This document shows positions 37,817 to 48,754 of a DNA stretch of 64,000 bases, in pieces (position 1 is the first letter of the stretch; every line of letters starts with the position of its first letter). The stretch covers positions 163,490,124 to 163,554,123 of the forward strand of contig NC_135498.1 in NCBI RefSeq assembly GCF_052857255.1, given 5' to 3'. The stretch is from Amblyomma americanum. Its lineage: Eukaryota; Arthropoda; Arachnida; Ixodida; Ixodidae. Under the pieces are notes generated by a model, which was not told where the DNA came from, searched no databases, and saw only the letters and a list, made by a program, of their open reading frames with translations. A program made the position numbers and the translations under genes.

Positions 37817-38095
37817 TAGACCTCCCCAAAAAGTTTGGCAATGTAAAACATCAGGCGATCCTCAACGGGCTGAGCGAGCTGGAAGTGGGGAAGAGAACTG
37901 ACGAATATGTCAAGGACTTCCTATCGTGAAGGAAAGCATGTATTATATTCCAGAGCACAGAGTCACCCGCGATGTAGCTCGGAAGCAGGGGAATGGCGCA
38001 AGGCTCGGTCTGTGCGCCGTTTCTCTTCAAGGTGGCAAAGAGAGGCCTCCAGAGCCTGCGAGGCGGAGGTAGATTCTGGGAAGACATACAATTGA
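37817..38095 (+). pseudogene. I-type LINE reverse transcriptase fragment (5' segment, inverted)
   Basis: Plus-strand KFGNVKHQAILNGLSELEVG, then MAQGSVCAPFLFKVAKRGL, i.e. the RT motifs just before YADD. Its 5' edge faces the 5' edge of the minus-strand fragment. That is the geometry of a 5'-inverted (twin-primed) LINE insertion. Confidence 0.7.
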
Positions 38096-38724
38096 AGGAG
38101 CGTATGTCGTCGGTTCAATTCCATGCCGCAAGCTAGCCTCCGTTTTGACTAGCACATGTAAGCTATATGCAACGAGAAATCCTAAGACACCACCCGGAAC
38201 ACTCTATGAAAAACTGTTTCTCAGAACTTTGGTGCGAATGTAGTCGGGAAAAGTAATGAGGCTACTGATGCTTTGGAATTTAAAAGATTGGTATGGTTCG
38301 ACCGGGCTGAACCTATAAGACGAGCGAAAAGCTTGGTTACGCCTGGTGTTTGTCAGACAGCCACTTTTTATGTTGTCCCTCTCCGCTCTGAGCACGTGAT
38401 TCGGCGAGCGGTGTCACAGGCGTTACTCAAGACGAGCGAGAAAGCGCAGCTGTGGCGCGGCGACGAGCGAGGCACGTGATCTGGCGCTACAGGCACCCCT
38501 CCACCCCTCGCCTTGGTTCAAGGTCATTGTCAAGCGGTTTTGACCTTCATCTTTGCATGCGGGGAGCTGAGCTTTTCGCTCTAAAAAGGCCCAGTTCCCA
38601 GTAGGGTGGTGGGCGCAGTACAGCGGCCTTCATTGTACAGCGTTCTACCGCCTGACGCACTGCTCTTTCTTCTTTGATCTTTAGAGCTGAGATTCTCATT
38701 GCTTGATGTGACATCAAGACAGTG
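38096..38724. other. Intronic sequence without recognised features
   Basis: No coding or repeat similarity was recognised. Confidence 0.4.
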
Positions 38725-39003
38725 AGCCTGACATTCAACATTTTTTGTGGGTTTGCCCGGCGCTGAAGCCAACCAGACTTCGCCACCTGGAAGCAGCGGG
38801 CCTCCAGCCAGACAATTCGTCCTCATGTATTGCTTAGACGCAGGTGCCATATCACCGCTCCCTCCTCGCCTTCATTAGATCGGCCCACCTTTATCCTTTA
38901 TTTAACACCCATCCACCCACTCTTTTATTTTATTTTTGTTTTCTCTTCTACCCAACTCCCCTAATGCCCAGAGGCAATAGACAACGCTATCAAAAAAAAA
39001 ATG
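38725..39003 (+). pseudogene. LINE 3'-end fragment (zinc-tail type)
   Basis: Encodes the C-terminal tail ADIQHFLWVCPALKPTRLRHLEAAG in frame with remnants of IRSAHL. A 3' UTR with AGGCAATAGACAACGCTAT and an A-tail ending at about 39003 follows. It matches the 3' end of the LINE at 40660-42239. Confidence 0.75.
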
Positions 39004-40659
39004 CAGCCGGCGAGATCGTGTTTATTTAAAAAAGAAAAGAAAGGTAATTTCTCCGGCTTCAAAGAAATTTTAATACTTCCACTTCACAGGACTTACAAAG
39101 TTACGAACGGCATTAAGACTATTTACCTGCTTTGATGGCGAGGCATAAATTTTTAATTTATCTTGTTTCCTTCCTTTCTAATGAAATATCTACGCATTAG
39201 CATACACGCAACGCATTCCCCGAAAAGCAACGCGGTTTTGTGGCATATGGATTGCGTGCTCGCCTCGCATTCTTAATGGTCTTGGTTAGGTGTCCCGCAC
39301 ATTTCTTCATTGGCGATTTCGTCATTGGGTGTCTTGTGGGCCGCTTTTCTTGGGCGCCGACAACGACACCGGGTTCCGTTGCCAAATGGGCTATATATGT
39401 TTTTCTCCTTAAAAATGACTAATTAAGAATCCAGCGATAACTCAAAAGTTTACTGCACGTGTATGCAACTCTTTAATTTGGCTCTTCGAACTTCAGCGCT
39501 ATTCGCAGACAAAACCACTGATCAAGAATCCGGCCGGGCGAATCTTCCTTCTGCTCCTTTTTAATTCGCCAAAAATTTTGATGCGAAGGCACTAGTCCTG
39601 TTATGAGAAAAGCCGGTGGCGCAGGGGTGTGCGTACTTGCACTTGGTACAGAAAATTCATGCGATGGCAAGAAAACAGTATGAGATCTTCAAGCGCCCGT
39701 ATGACGCACACAGCAAGCCGAGCAGCGCCGCGTCAAGCAATCCTATACATGTTTGTTTCTATACCCGCTGCTGGCTGACCACCATGTGGCGCCAGTTTTC
39801 CCGACTTTCGTACCAAAATTGTCACCGAACCGTTTGTCGTCAATCGTTCCAGGTGGTTTCATACAATTTCTCATTGCATATGGCTTGCTCGTGCTAGTCA
39901 AGTTAGAGGGTAGCTTGTGACAAGGTCCCGAACCGACGTAATGTCACAGTCAATTTATGCCTTCCGACACATTAGTATCAAAATTGTGATGCACCCGTTC
40001 GTCGTACAGCGTTACAAGTGGTGCCATGCGCGCTTATGTAGGTGCACATGGATGCCAGTGTACCCGGGGACAGTAATAATGTTTGCGCATTCACAAAAAT
40101 AAGCACTATAAAGTGTCCGTGCCGATTTTATTTATGGCGATAGCGTCAAGGTTTCTATTCTGCAGAAAATCCGGCCGCGTCGCCTGCGACGTAGTGATAA
40201 AAAAATCTGCCGCAGTAAGGTAGGCATCCACCTAGGGTAGCCACCCTATGGCCCACCTAGGGCCGAGATTCTGCTCGGCCTCGTGAAATGCACCATGTAG
40301 AAAAATGAGCTAGTTACGTACCTTTTGGCATAATAACAACTTGCCAACTGAATTGTGAGCGAACTGCCCACTGTGGCAGGAGATAGTCAAATTAATGACT
40401 GGTCGCAATAGGCCGCTTGGGAAGAGCAACAGTGCTCTCACAAGCTCCACCGATGGCAGCACCTGACAGCGCAGGGCAGTCGTGCAGCGTTTAACAGCTT
40501 CAAGCAATTCAGGCATTGGGTCTGATTAGACGCATTGCTTCTAAAACAGGCGGAGCCCGCTCTCATGTTGCACGATAGTTGGTGCCGGCGGTTGCGCAAC
40601 CGCGACTCGTTTACCAAGCCCAATTCCAGTATTTGACGGGGCTCAAAAAGGTCGCCTAG
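39004..40659. other. Intronic sequence without recognised features
   Basis: 1.65 kb in which no gene, RNA or repeat was recognised. Confidence 0.4.
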
Positions 40660-42239
40660 GAGCTGTTAACCGAGAGGCAGTGAGGGTCATCACTTGCCTT
40701 CCCCGCATTACCCCGATCGTGGCGCTCCAAGAACATGCACAGCTGAATGCAATAGATTAGCTGGCACAGCAACGACGCGATGCTCGCCGCCTAAAGTGAA
40801 ACCTTACACACGCAACATGCGCACTCAGGGTGTATGCTTCATCGCACTCCATTCCACAGCCGCCCCCACCAGTTCTTCCTCCATGGCGTTTTGTGCAGCT
40901 AAGCGAGAACAAACCAACTGTTCTACGTCGGCCATCATCTACCCGCGCGACATCGTCGTTTCGGGACCGAATTACAGAGCAAGACGCCAATCTGCCGCAC
41001 GGCTCAATCGTTATGTACGTTGACGCAAGCATCCAGGCCTGCGAAACAACAACGGCAGTTTACTGTCCTTGCAATCCTGCCCTGAACAAAACGTCAAAGT
41101 TTCGCCTCTCAGAACCACCTTCCTCCTTCTGTGCGGAGATACTTGCGGTTCAACAGGCACTTTGCTCTGTGGCCGCCGTTCCCATGCTACCTACGGCCTG
41201 CATTGTCATTCGCAGCGACGCCCTTCACGTCCCAAGCGTACTACGACGCGTCAGTTGCACCCCAGAAATCTTCCAAGACATCCATCGTCTAGCAGCACGC
41301 ATCCCACAGCAAATCAGAATTGAGTGGGTCCCCCGCCGCGGTGGCTCAGTGGTTAGGGCGCTCGACTACTGATCCGGAGTTCCCGGGTTCGAACCCGACC
41401 GCGGCGGCGGCGTTTTTAAGGAGGAAAAACGCTAAGGCGCCCGTGTGCTGTGCGATGTCAGTGCACGTTAAAGATCCCCAGGTGGTCGAAATTATTCCGG
41501 AGCCCTCCACTACGGCACCTCTCTCTTCCTTTCGTCTTTCACTCCCTCCTTTATCCCTTCCCTTACGGCGCGGTTCAGGTGTCCAACGATATATGAGACA
41601 GATACTGCGCCATTTCCTTTCCCCCAAAAAACCAATTATTATTATTAATTGAGTGGGTCCCGCGTGACCTCCTGAGCGCACAAAGCCGCGCAGATTCTGC
41701 GACCTCCCTTTCGACCCCAACCTCGTCTTTGCCTCGAGTCCTCACTCTGGATGACACTACCCTCCTTTAACAAGAAAAGAACACTTCCGGCGCCGCACAC
41801 GTGCTCTAATACCTCCGTGTGCAGTTAGCCTCCCCCGTGGTCTTACCCGTGCAGAGGAGGTTGCGCTTCGGAGGATACGGGTCGGGGTTGCCCTAACTCC
41901 AGCTGTGACACGCAAGCGTCTGCATTTCAAAAGATTTATATCCCCGCCCCTGGTGTCCAGTCTGCAAGATCAGAGACTGTGAGGCGGATATCCACCAAAA
42001 GTTCTGGGTTTGGCCGGCGCTGAAGCCGACGAGAATTCGGCACCTGGCGGCGGTGGGTCTCTCACCGGACAATCCGGATTCCTGTATTGCCTGGACGCAG
42101 GGTCCATATCATCGTTCACTACTTGATTTCATTAGATCAGCCCATCTTTTTTCATCTATTTAAGCATCTTCCTCATCTCTCATTTCATCACCTTTATGCC
42201 CCGAGGCAATAAACATCGCAATAAACATCGTCACACACT
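40660..42239 (+). pseudogene. I-superfamily LINE fragment (RNase H and C-terminus), split by a SINE
   Basis: Decayed ORF2 3' half. It has a thumb/linker (REAVRVITCLPRITPIVALQEHAQLN), then RNase H (VMYVDASI with its catalytic Asp, FCAEILAVQQAL with its Glu, CIVIRSDA), interrupted at IEWVPR by the SINE. It resumes at 41662 and runs to the zinc-type tail CPVCKIRDCEADIHQKFWV, ending with AGGCAATAAACATCG near 42239. Confidence 0.8.
41333..41646 (+). mobile_element. tRNA-derived SINE (Ruka-like), complete, with 15-bp target duplication
   Basis: The tRNA head has A box TGGCTCAGTGG (41342-41352) and B box GGTTCGAACCC (41386-41396), with GCCGCGG/CCGCGGC ends. The body contains GTGCACGTTAAAGATCCCC and GGAGCCCTCCACTACGGC, and the tail ends in (ATT)n. 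AATTGAGTGGGTCCC flanks it at 41318-41332 and 41647-41661. It splits a LINE reading frame and is therefore younger than that LINE. Confidence 0.9.
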
Positions 42240-42809
42240 TAAGGCGGAGTTTATGTATGTCCTGTAATCTTTTCCTCTTGTGATTTAAGCGCATTTGCTA
42301 GCTATATCTTTATTTGTATAGCAGGACGCTATTTCCACACAGTGAGCAATTTACCTACTGAACTCCTGCGGGAACTGGGCGACCTCGGCCTCGCATCGAG
42401 CTTGATGGGCCAGGAAAGGCCTCAGTAGAAGAATAATGCAGAGGGCCCGGGCCAGGCGCGTCTTCCGATGAGTGGTAAAGAAAAGGTGTCTTTGCACGTA
42501 GATTCAGCAATAAAATCGCTGTCTTCATCATCGATCTCGGGAATAACGAAATTAAATTTTTAAAATTTTCAGTGAGTGTAGTTAGCATGCCTTTTTTGTA
42601 TTGGAAACTGCAATACCACCGTAGGCCCAGATTAGTACATCTAGGAAAACGTTTGAACACGCCAGTGTTACAGGCAAAGATAATGACAGTTAATATTTCA
42701 CTGTTCGCTAGCCAAATAAGAAGAATGCTGTACTTCACAGCTGCGACACAAAAGAGATGAGTCCACTTGCATGCTTGACTGCATTGATTGAGTTAGAAAC
42801 AGCTTAGCA
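42240..42809. other. Intronic sequence without recognised features
   Basis: Nothing identifiable was seen. Confidence 0.4.
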
Positions 42810-43514
42810 CAGTCGGTGGTCGTTTAGGTTAGTGAGAGAGAAAGACGAACGGAAAGGCACGGAGGTGAACAAAGCTGCGTACTTTATGCTACCCTAGACG
42901 TGGGAAGGTGAACGGAGGGAGAGATAGAAAGGAGAGAGAAAAAAAGGAGATGATCACTTTTCCACATGTGCGTTGGCCAATACTTGCAGAATACACAGGA
43001 CACACCCTAAAATTCACAACCTCGCACTCAGTCCTGAGTCCTTTAAGAACTTGATAAGTGCCTTCAAAGCTGCCCTCTGCGATGAAGGCTTACTACAAAG
43101 ACGAAGAATCTTGGCTTCAATAAGTGTCCGAGGGTCTAAACGGCGGAATGTTGCGGCCAGGTGGGCACGCTCACGCTGAAACCGAGGGCAGTTACAAAGA
43201 AGGCATTGTATTATTTCGTCACACCCACATATCTCACAATCAGGAGAGTCTGCATTGCGATTAAGTGGGAGTAGCCATTTGTAAACGCCACTCTTAGCCG
43301 TAGGCGACAAAACAGCGTAGCATTGCCCCGGAGGAGGCTGAACGGAGGATTGAGTTGAAGTAAGGGGTCTAGGCGGTGCAGACGGCATGCGGAGTTTCCA
43401 GAATAACACCATGGCGCTAAAATCTAATTTCGACCAAGCACTCGCAGATGTCTTGCTGCGTCGGCTCATGTCAATGGTATCTGGACAATGTTGGCACCGC
43501 CGTGAACAGATCAA
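42810..43514 (-). pseudogene. I/R1-like LINE C-terminal fragment with 3' UTR
   Basis: A 166-residue frame (43014-43514) has SPDCEICGCDEIIQCLLCNCPRF, a zinc-type tail in which the expected His is lost, and then ALKALIKFLKDSGLSARL at its end, as in LINE polyproteins after RNase H. The 3' UTR is C/T-rich and runs to about 42810. The frame is open, but its N-terminal part is not recognisable. Confidence 0.7.
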
Positions 43515-43903
43515 GCTGCAGCGTCAGCTGCGCAGTTTAAGAGAATGCCAAAGCTTATGTTAGAATCCTAATAAACACCATGAGTGGAGTGAAATAGACT
43601 TAAGTGGGCGGACGAAATTTGCATGTGTGTGTAATGAAAATACGGCAACAGCTCGCGAAGGACACGGTAAATTACAAGTCCATGGGAGTCTCCGTTTTCC
43701 TGTAGATGTTTCGATGCTGATAGGCTGATGGTAACGACGAGGCTGTAGGAAAAGACAATGCGAATGCTTTGAATCAACAGCAATACAAATTTTGGACCAC
43801 ACACTTTTCGTTCATCCTGTGCCATTTAGACTTGGTGCCTACAATACACGCCATCCTTTATAAGCAACTGCACTTTGATTGACTGCTGACAACTAGTACA
43901 ATA
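43515..43903. other. Intronic sequence without recognised features
   Basis: Nothing identifiable was seen. Confidence 0.4.
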
Positions 43904-44143
43904 TTGGTTTGGTTTATGGCTTATGAGGGTTTAACGTTCCAAACTGACGCAGGGTATGAGGGGCGCCGTAATGAAGGGCTCCGAAAATTTCGATCACCTG
44001 GGTTCCTTCAACGGGCCCTTACAATGCACACTGCAAGGGCCTCTAATTTTGCCTCTATCGAAATTCAACTGCCGCTGCAGGGATCGAACCCGCGTGTTTC
44101 GGTTCATCAGCCGAGTGCACATAATCACTGATCCACCACGGCG
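43904..44143 (-). mobile_element. tRNA-derived SINE (Ruka-like), near complete
   Basis: Minus-strand copy with the tRNA head at 44085-44143 (complemented B box GGATCGAACCC on the plus strand) and the body down to GGGTTTAACGTTCC near 43930. It lies in amidase intron 2. Confidence 0.8.
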
Positions 44144-44899
44144 ATTAATTGGAGCAGTATTATGAAAGACTTCATTTCGTTTTCGTTTGGTGCCATTCTG
44201 TGATATTAGTTGCTGCTTCTGGTGACGTATAAGATGGGAATGACGCCACACTTTTGGTGAAAAAAAAACGTCTGTGATGCCGCTTACTTTCATAATAGCA
44301 GCAGACGCCCATGATGCAGTTGCAAGCTTCTGGTGACGCAATTGAAATACAGAGCATGGAAATGCGTTTTACATGCCTGGCGAGCGCACTCGGAGCCACT
44401 TCTCTTTCAAGAGGGAAATTTTGCGATGGCTGTGTGATGAACCGGCGAAGCATGGTCGCTGTGACGCGGCCGGTCTTGGGATGCCGCTTGAGTAGAATGG
44501 TCCGCAGAAGCGTCGCGTACTGACTAGTCGCAAAGCCTACTGAACGCTTGCTTTGGCCTCTCCTGTTGCTTTCCTCAGAATTGACGTCATGACAAAATGA
44601 ACGGAAAGCTGTATCGAACGTACAATACATGGCCGCGGTTGTATGACTTATTGGGCGAGAGGCTGGAGAAACTCCGGCTAGTCGCACAGCGCCACGTGGG
44701 GAATGCTATTGGATTGGTGACTCTTGGGAGGGCTGCCTCACAATGCTGATGATGCTCTTGGGATGTTAGGTTAGCCTGAGAAAACTAGGATGGCGTAGTT
44801 GTGTTGTGCGGTACAGGTGTAATGCATCTTCTTTTGTTTCATTCCTGTTGAGTGATTCCGTAGCTTCACCCCTTGCGAGTGCTATGCACCATAGCTCAC
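44144..44899. other. Amidase intron 2, unannotated part
   Basis: Contains only short antisense frames without recognisable domains. Confidence 0.4.
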
Positions 44900-45113
44900 C
44901 TTGCACCATGACCGAACACTTGGTGACAAAAGGGACGCCCAGCAGCGGCTTGGTGCGCTCCAGTTCCTGCGGTGAACTGCGCTGCACCAGCTCGTCAGCG
45001 GCGCGAGCTTCCTTGAGGGCCGCGTCAAAGCGCTCGTCCACGACGGCGTTCACCAGGGGCTCCACATCCCGAACGCGCCGCCAGTAGGCACGGACCACAG
45101 CTTCGCTGCTCAC
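44900..45113 (-). CDS. FAAH2-like amidase, coding exon 2 (catalytic lysine)
   Basis: This 214-nt exon is bounded by an acceptor with a pyrimidine-rich tract (GGCGCAG|GTGAGC) and a consensus donor (GCAAG|GTGAGC). It enters in phase 0 and leaves in phase 1. It encodes the start of the amidase core: a helical stretch with VNAVVDERF and then PLLGVPFVTK. The lysine of the PFVTK motif aligns with the catalytic Lys of the Ser-cisSer-Lys triad (usual form PFTVKxS). There are no stops or frameshifts, unlike nearly all surrounding sequence, which argues that the exon is under selection. The 10.4-kb intron downstream holds SINE and LINE fragments. Confidence 0.85.
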
Positions 45114-45769
45114 CTGCGCCGGTCGAGCAGAGGCACAAGAACTCAACGTTAACACAAAAACCACCCCATGATAGCTGCAGATGTTCTCCACGAGTGCACT
45201 TCACATACGGGATACGTGATATTTCTGTGCTATATACGTGATATTTCCAATGTGTGATATTACCTAGATAACGGCAGACTTAAGACATGCGAACTGTATA
45301 CGGCCAGTGCATACGAATTAATGACATTATTTTTGATTTACTACTCCAGGTTCCAAAGTGGTTTCAGTTTTTTGTACGTCAGGGAACTATTCAGGCTCAT
45401 TTCGCGTCAAACTACACGGCTTATGCACTGGAGCACCATACATATACGATTGCTTTTCGCTTTTCGCATTGGCGCATTCACTGCGAACGCTGCTCACCGG
45501 CCGGCCGCATCAGAAAACACCGCGTCATGGCGCTACTGTTGCTGAAATGGGCGAAATATCTGCTCAGCGATGCGAGATGAGGATTTGCTCGCTTAGATAG
45601 CTAATTTTCAGCGTTGTGTTAAGGGTTGGCAAAAAGTTTGTAGGAACCCCTGACCAGGACGATTTTTTCTTTAACTACGAAGTGTCCGAGAAAACTGTAC
45701 CGCTTTAATTTGTATCCGTATGTCTGCGCTTGGGTGGATACCGATGAGTAATTACTCCTGTTATTACGC
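45114..45769. other. Amidase intron 1, unannotated part
   Basis: Nothing recognised apart from the acceptor region adjoining exon 2. Confidence 0.4.
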
Positions 45770-46520
45770 AGACAAATGGCATGTTTGAGCGTTTTAACCG
45801 CACCCTCGGTGACATGCCGGCTATCTATTTTGCTTGCGGTCACTGTAACTGGGACCGCGTTCTACCTTTCTTCACCTACGCTCATAACTCCGCTGCTCAA
45901 TCCACCACCGGATTCTCTGCATACTTTATCATCTACGACCGAGAGCCTTCTTGTAGCATGGAAACCATCCTGCCATACCGTGGTGATGCTTCTAAATTTA
46001 CGACTCTTTACCAAGCCGCAACTTGTGCCGAACAATGCCGCCAGCTTGCACTGTCCGTCACTTCTCACGCCCAACAGCAGCAGCAGAACAGGACCCGTGA
46101 TCACTAGCATTCCTTCCCGCTTACTTCCCTGACTCTTTGTTCTAGCTACGGCTGCCTCCCTCAGGTCCCGGACTCTCCTCCAAACTTCTTAGCAAGTATC
46201 AGGTCCCCTACCGCATTCTTAAGGAGATATCCCCGTCAGTTATCTCATCGAACCCCTTACGCCGTCCACTGACCACCGTCGCCGAGGCCGCGACATTATA
46301 CAGTTTGCCTCAAACCATACTACGACCCCATCGTCGTCACATCGCCCTAGGCCGCCTGTATGGTGACGTTTCGCTCGGGGAAGCTGTGAGATAAGCCTTC
46401 GACTCCGAAACCTTCACTGGGTGGCGCTTAAGGAAGAAGACGACGACAAGCGCTGAACGCTCCGATGCTCGTGCGTGCTCTGGATTCATCGCTGCTGCTG
46501 TTCTGACTCTGAACTGTATT
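45770..46520 (+). pseudogene. Ty3/Gypsy integrase C-terminal fragment with possible LTR start
   Basis: Encodes QTNGMFERFNRTLGDMPA (third catalytic Glu region), WDRVLPFFTYAHNSAAQSTT, and GFSAYFIIYDREPS up to 46107. In shifted frames it continues through a SKYQVPYRILKEISP-like region, giving a chromodomain-like tail to about 46390. The following GGTGACGTTTCGCTCGGGG..CTGCTGCTG stretch may be the start of the 3' LTR. No other part of this copy is present. Confidence 0.75.
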
Positions 46521-46782
46521 GGTTGTTGCTGGCGACGCAGCGCCTTGTCAGACGTCCTTCATTACACTGCCTTATTATGTTCACTGTGATTGTGCAGTAA
46601 TTATCATCCGGCTTGCTAAAAATATGTCATGGTTAAAAGCACAGCCCACAGATAATTCAGCTTGTTGCCTGTCGTCGTCTAATGTCTCCATCGTGCAGAC
46701 TTCAACAAGTGTGCAGCTGAGCTTTGGAACAATCTTCTTCTATGGCGTAAACATTTTTTATACAGAGGAGAACGATGAATAT
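46521..46782. other. Unassigned, between the Gypsy fragment and the minisatellite
   Basis: Nothing recognised. Confidence 0.35.
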
Positions 46783-47180
46783 GTACAGAATCTGTGTAAC
46801 ATGCTGCCACTACTCGAATATTGCAGTGACACTCCAGCTGACCATTAACAATGGTTAGCACTACAAGGATGACGCCCGCTTAAGGCAGGTATCGCGCTGG
46901 AGAAACATTCTAAAGGCGCCTTTGACTGCGAGGAAGGGCGGTATTGGTGTACAGCGGGGTTATAAACGTAGCCGCTATATAGATATCGCACGGGCACTTA
47001 AGCCACCCGCTTACAGTCGTAAGCATCAACGCGGCGATGTCCCTTCCGAATTCACTTTTGGCTTGTAGGGAATAAGATGTGACTGGTGTACAGCGGGCGT
47101 ATAATGTGCCGCCGCTGATAAATATCACACTGACACACAAGCTGGCCGCTAACAATTGTAAGCAGCACAGCTGCGATATA
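46783..47180. repeat. Degenerate minisatellite, three units of ~140-165 bp
   Basis: Units start near 46783, 46948 and 47087 with GTACAG. Shared blocks are RTATAAYGTG-like, CCGCTRATAAATATCACACTG-like, and GCTGGCCGCTAACAATTGTAAGCA-like. The second and third units are closest. Confidence 0.65.
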
Positions 47181-48754
47181 AGCTTGCCTCACTTCTCTCC
47201 CCCGCCAACCTTCTGAAGATGGCGTTAGATAAAAGTGCGTGATAGTAAATTTACTTGCTTTTCATTCTCTCCGCCTGTGAAATCGTGCAATCTCGACCTA
47301 CTGTCTCAAGGTTCGTTTACTTATTCTATTTCAGTAAATGATATCTCTTTCAGCGTGCAGATAGCGAATCTGCACATCCGTTTGCGTGCGCAGGATGTGG
47401 AGTACTTCCAGCTGTGCAGGGTCACAGCTGTCGACTGTTTTTTATAGTTGAGAGCATTCCAGGTTAAGAGAAGCGAAGGAAATTAATGCAGATGCAACTC
47501 TGTAAAATAGCAGTGTTCTCAAAATACCACATGAACTTGCCGTTCTGCGGCCATCTAGGCAGGTGTAATTGCATACTGAGGGCGACAGAATCAATGTTGT
47601 TTGTCATAAAAACCCATTAATGTCTGCTCTGTGGCTATGCTGATGACTACATGAGAAGGACCATCCATTCGCCAAGAGCAACCGGGCTTTCAGGCGTTGT
47701 CCAGCCCAAGGAAGCGCCGGATATTACCTTGATGAAAAAGGAGCCTATTCGAGAAGCGGGTGTCCATGCTAGACGCTCCGATTCCAGGAACGACGTGGCG
47801 CAACCCTTCCATCCGGAGCAAACACACAAAAAAGCAGCCTTTCTTTATGCCCGCAGTGGCAGCGAACTTTTTGCAGGATAAGCCGAGTACGACGTCCGAG
47901 GATCCCACGTTCCTTCTAAGAACGTAAACAATGACCTTATAAGTACGATGAATTCGTTAGAGTAAGCATTCTTGCCTGGCTTTGTCTAAAAAATTTTCCG
48001 ATAAGACTACGCGGCAGGATATGTAGGCGAAAAATAAGGTTTCAATACATATTTTAGGGAACACCAACAGGACGGTCGTGAAGAACAGAAATGTTGCTTT
48101 AGACGCTAAGACAGAGCACCAACAATACAAAGTGCTTAACAATATACCAGTGCTTAAGATTCCGCGTATAGTTCGAAAAGAAAAATCCGAATAAATGCGA
48201 CGACCGACGCAGTAAACAGGACGCTGTGTAGCCGGCGTTATAGATATACACGTGCCCCGTGCGCCATCTTTTTTCTCCGCAAGCAAAGTCCCAGAAGTTT
48301 TCTTCTCATTGTGAACAGGCCACGCCTAGCGATTGCGTCAGTCTAAATGAATTTCTGTGGCTGGACAGGCTTGGCTTGACCTATAGATATGCTGAAATCT
48401 GTTCGGCAGCAAAATGTTTTCTTCCTGAGAGCTTTTTTTTAAGAGTGAAGCTCTTGTTTTCGGCCAACGGATTCAAATTTTTGCCACCAGCAACGAAAAG
48501 AACTCTATGACAGAAATGAGTCATCAGTAAAATATTTGTGTTCGGTCCAGTAATAGATAAACAATCTGGTCAATAATCGTGGTGCGCGTCATGATATCAT
48601 GGGACCACGCCTGATTCTGTATAATCAGCGTGGCGCGTTTGCACGACTCCATGCAAAAGGCTACTTCATTCTGTGCGTCCGCCTCGCATACCGTACCTGT
48701 GAATTAGACCCAAAGTGCCGATAGGTCATCTTCGATATCAATCTTACTAAGCCC
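47181..48754. other. Amidase intron 1, unannotated part
   Basis: 1.6 kb with no recognisable coding or repeat content. Confidence 0.4.
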
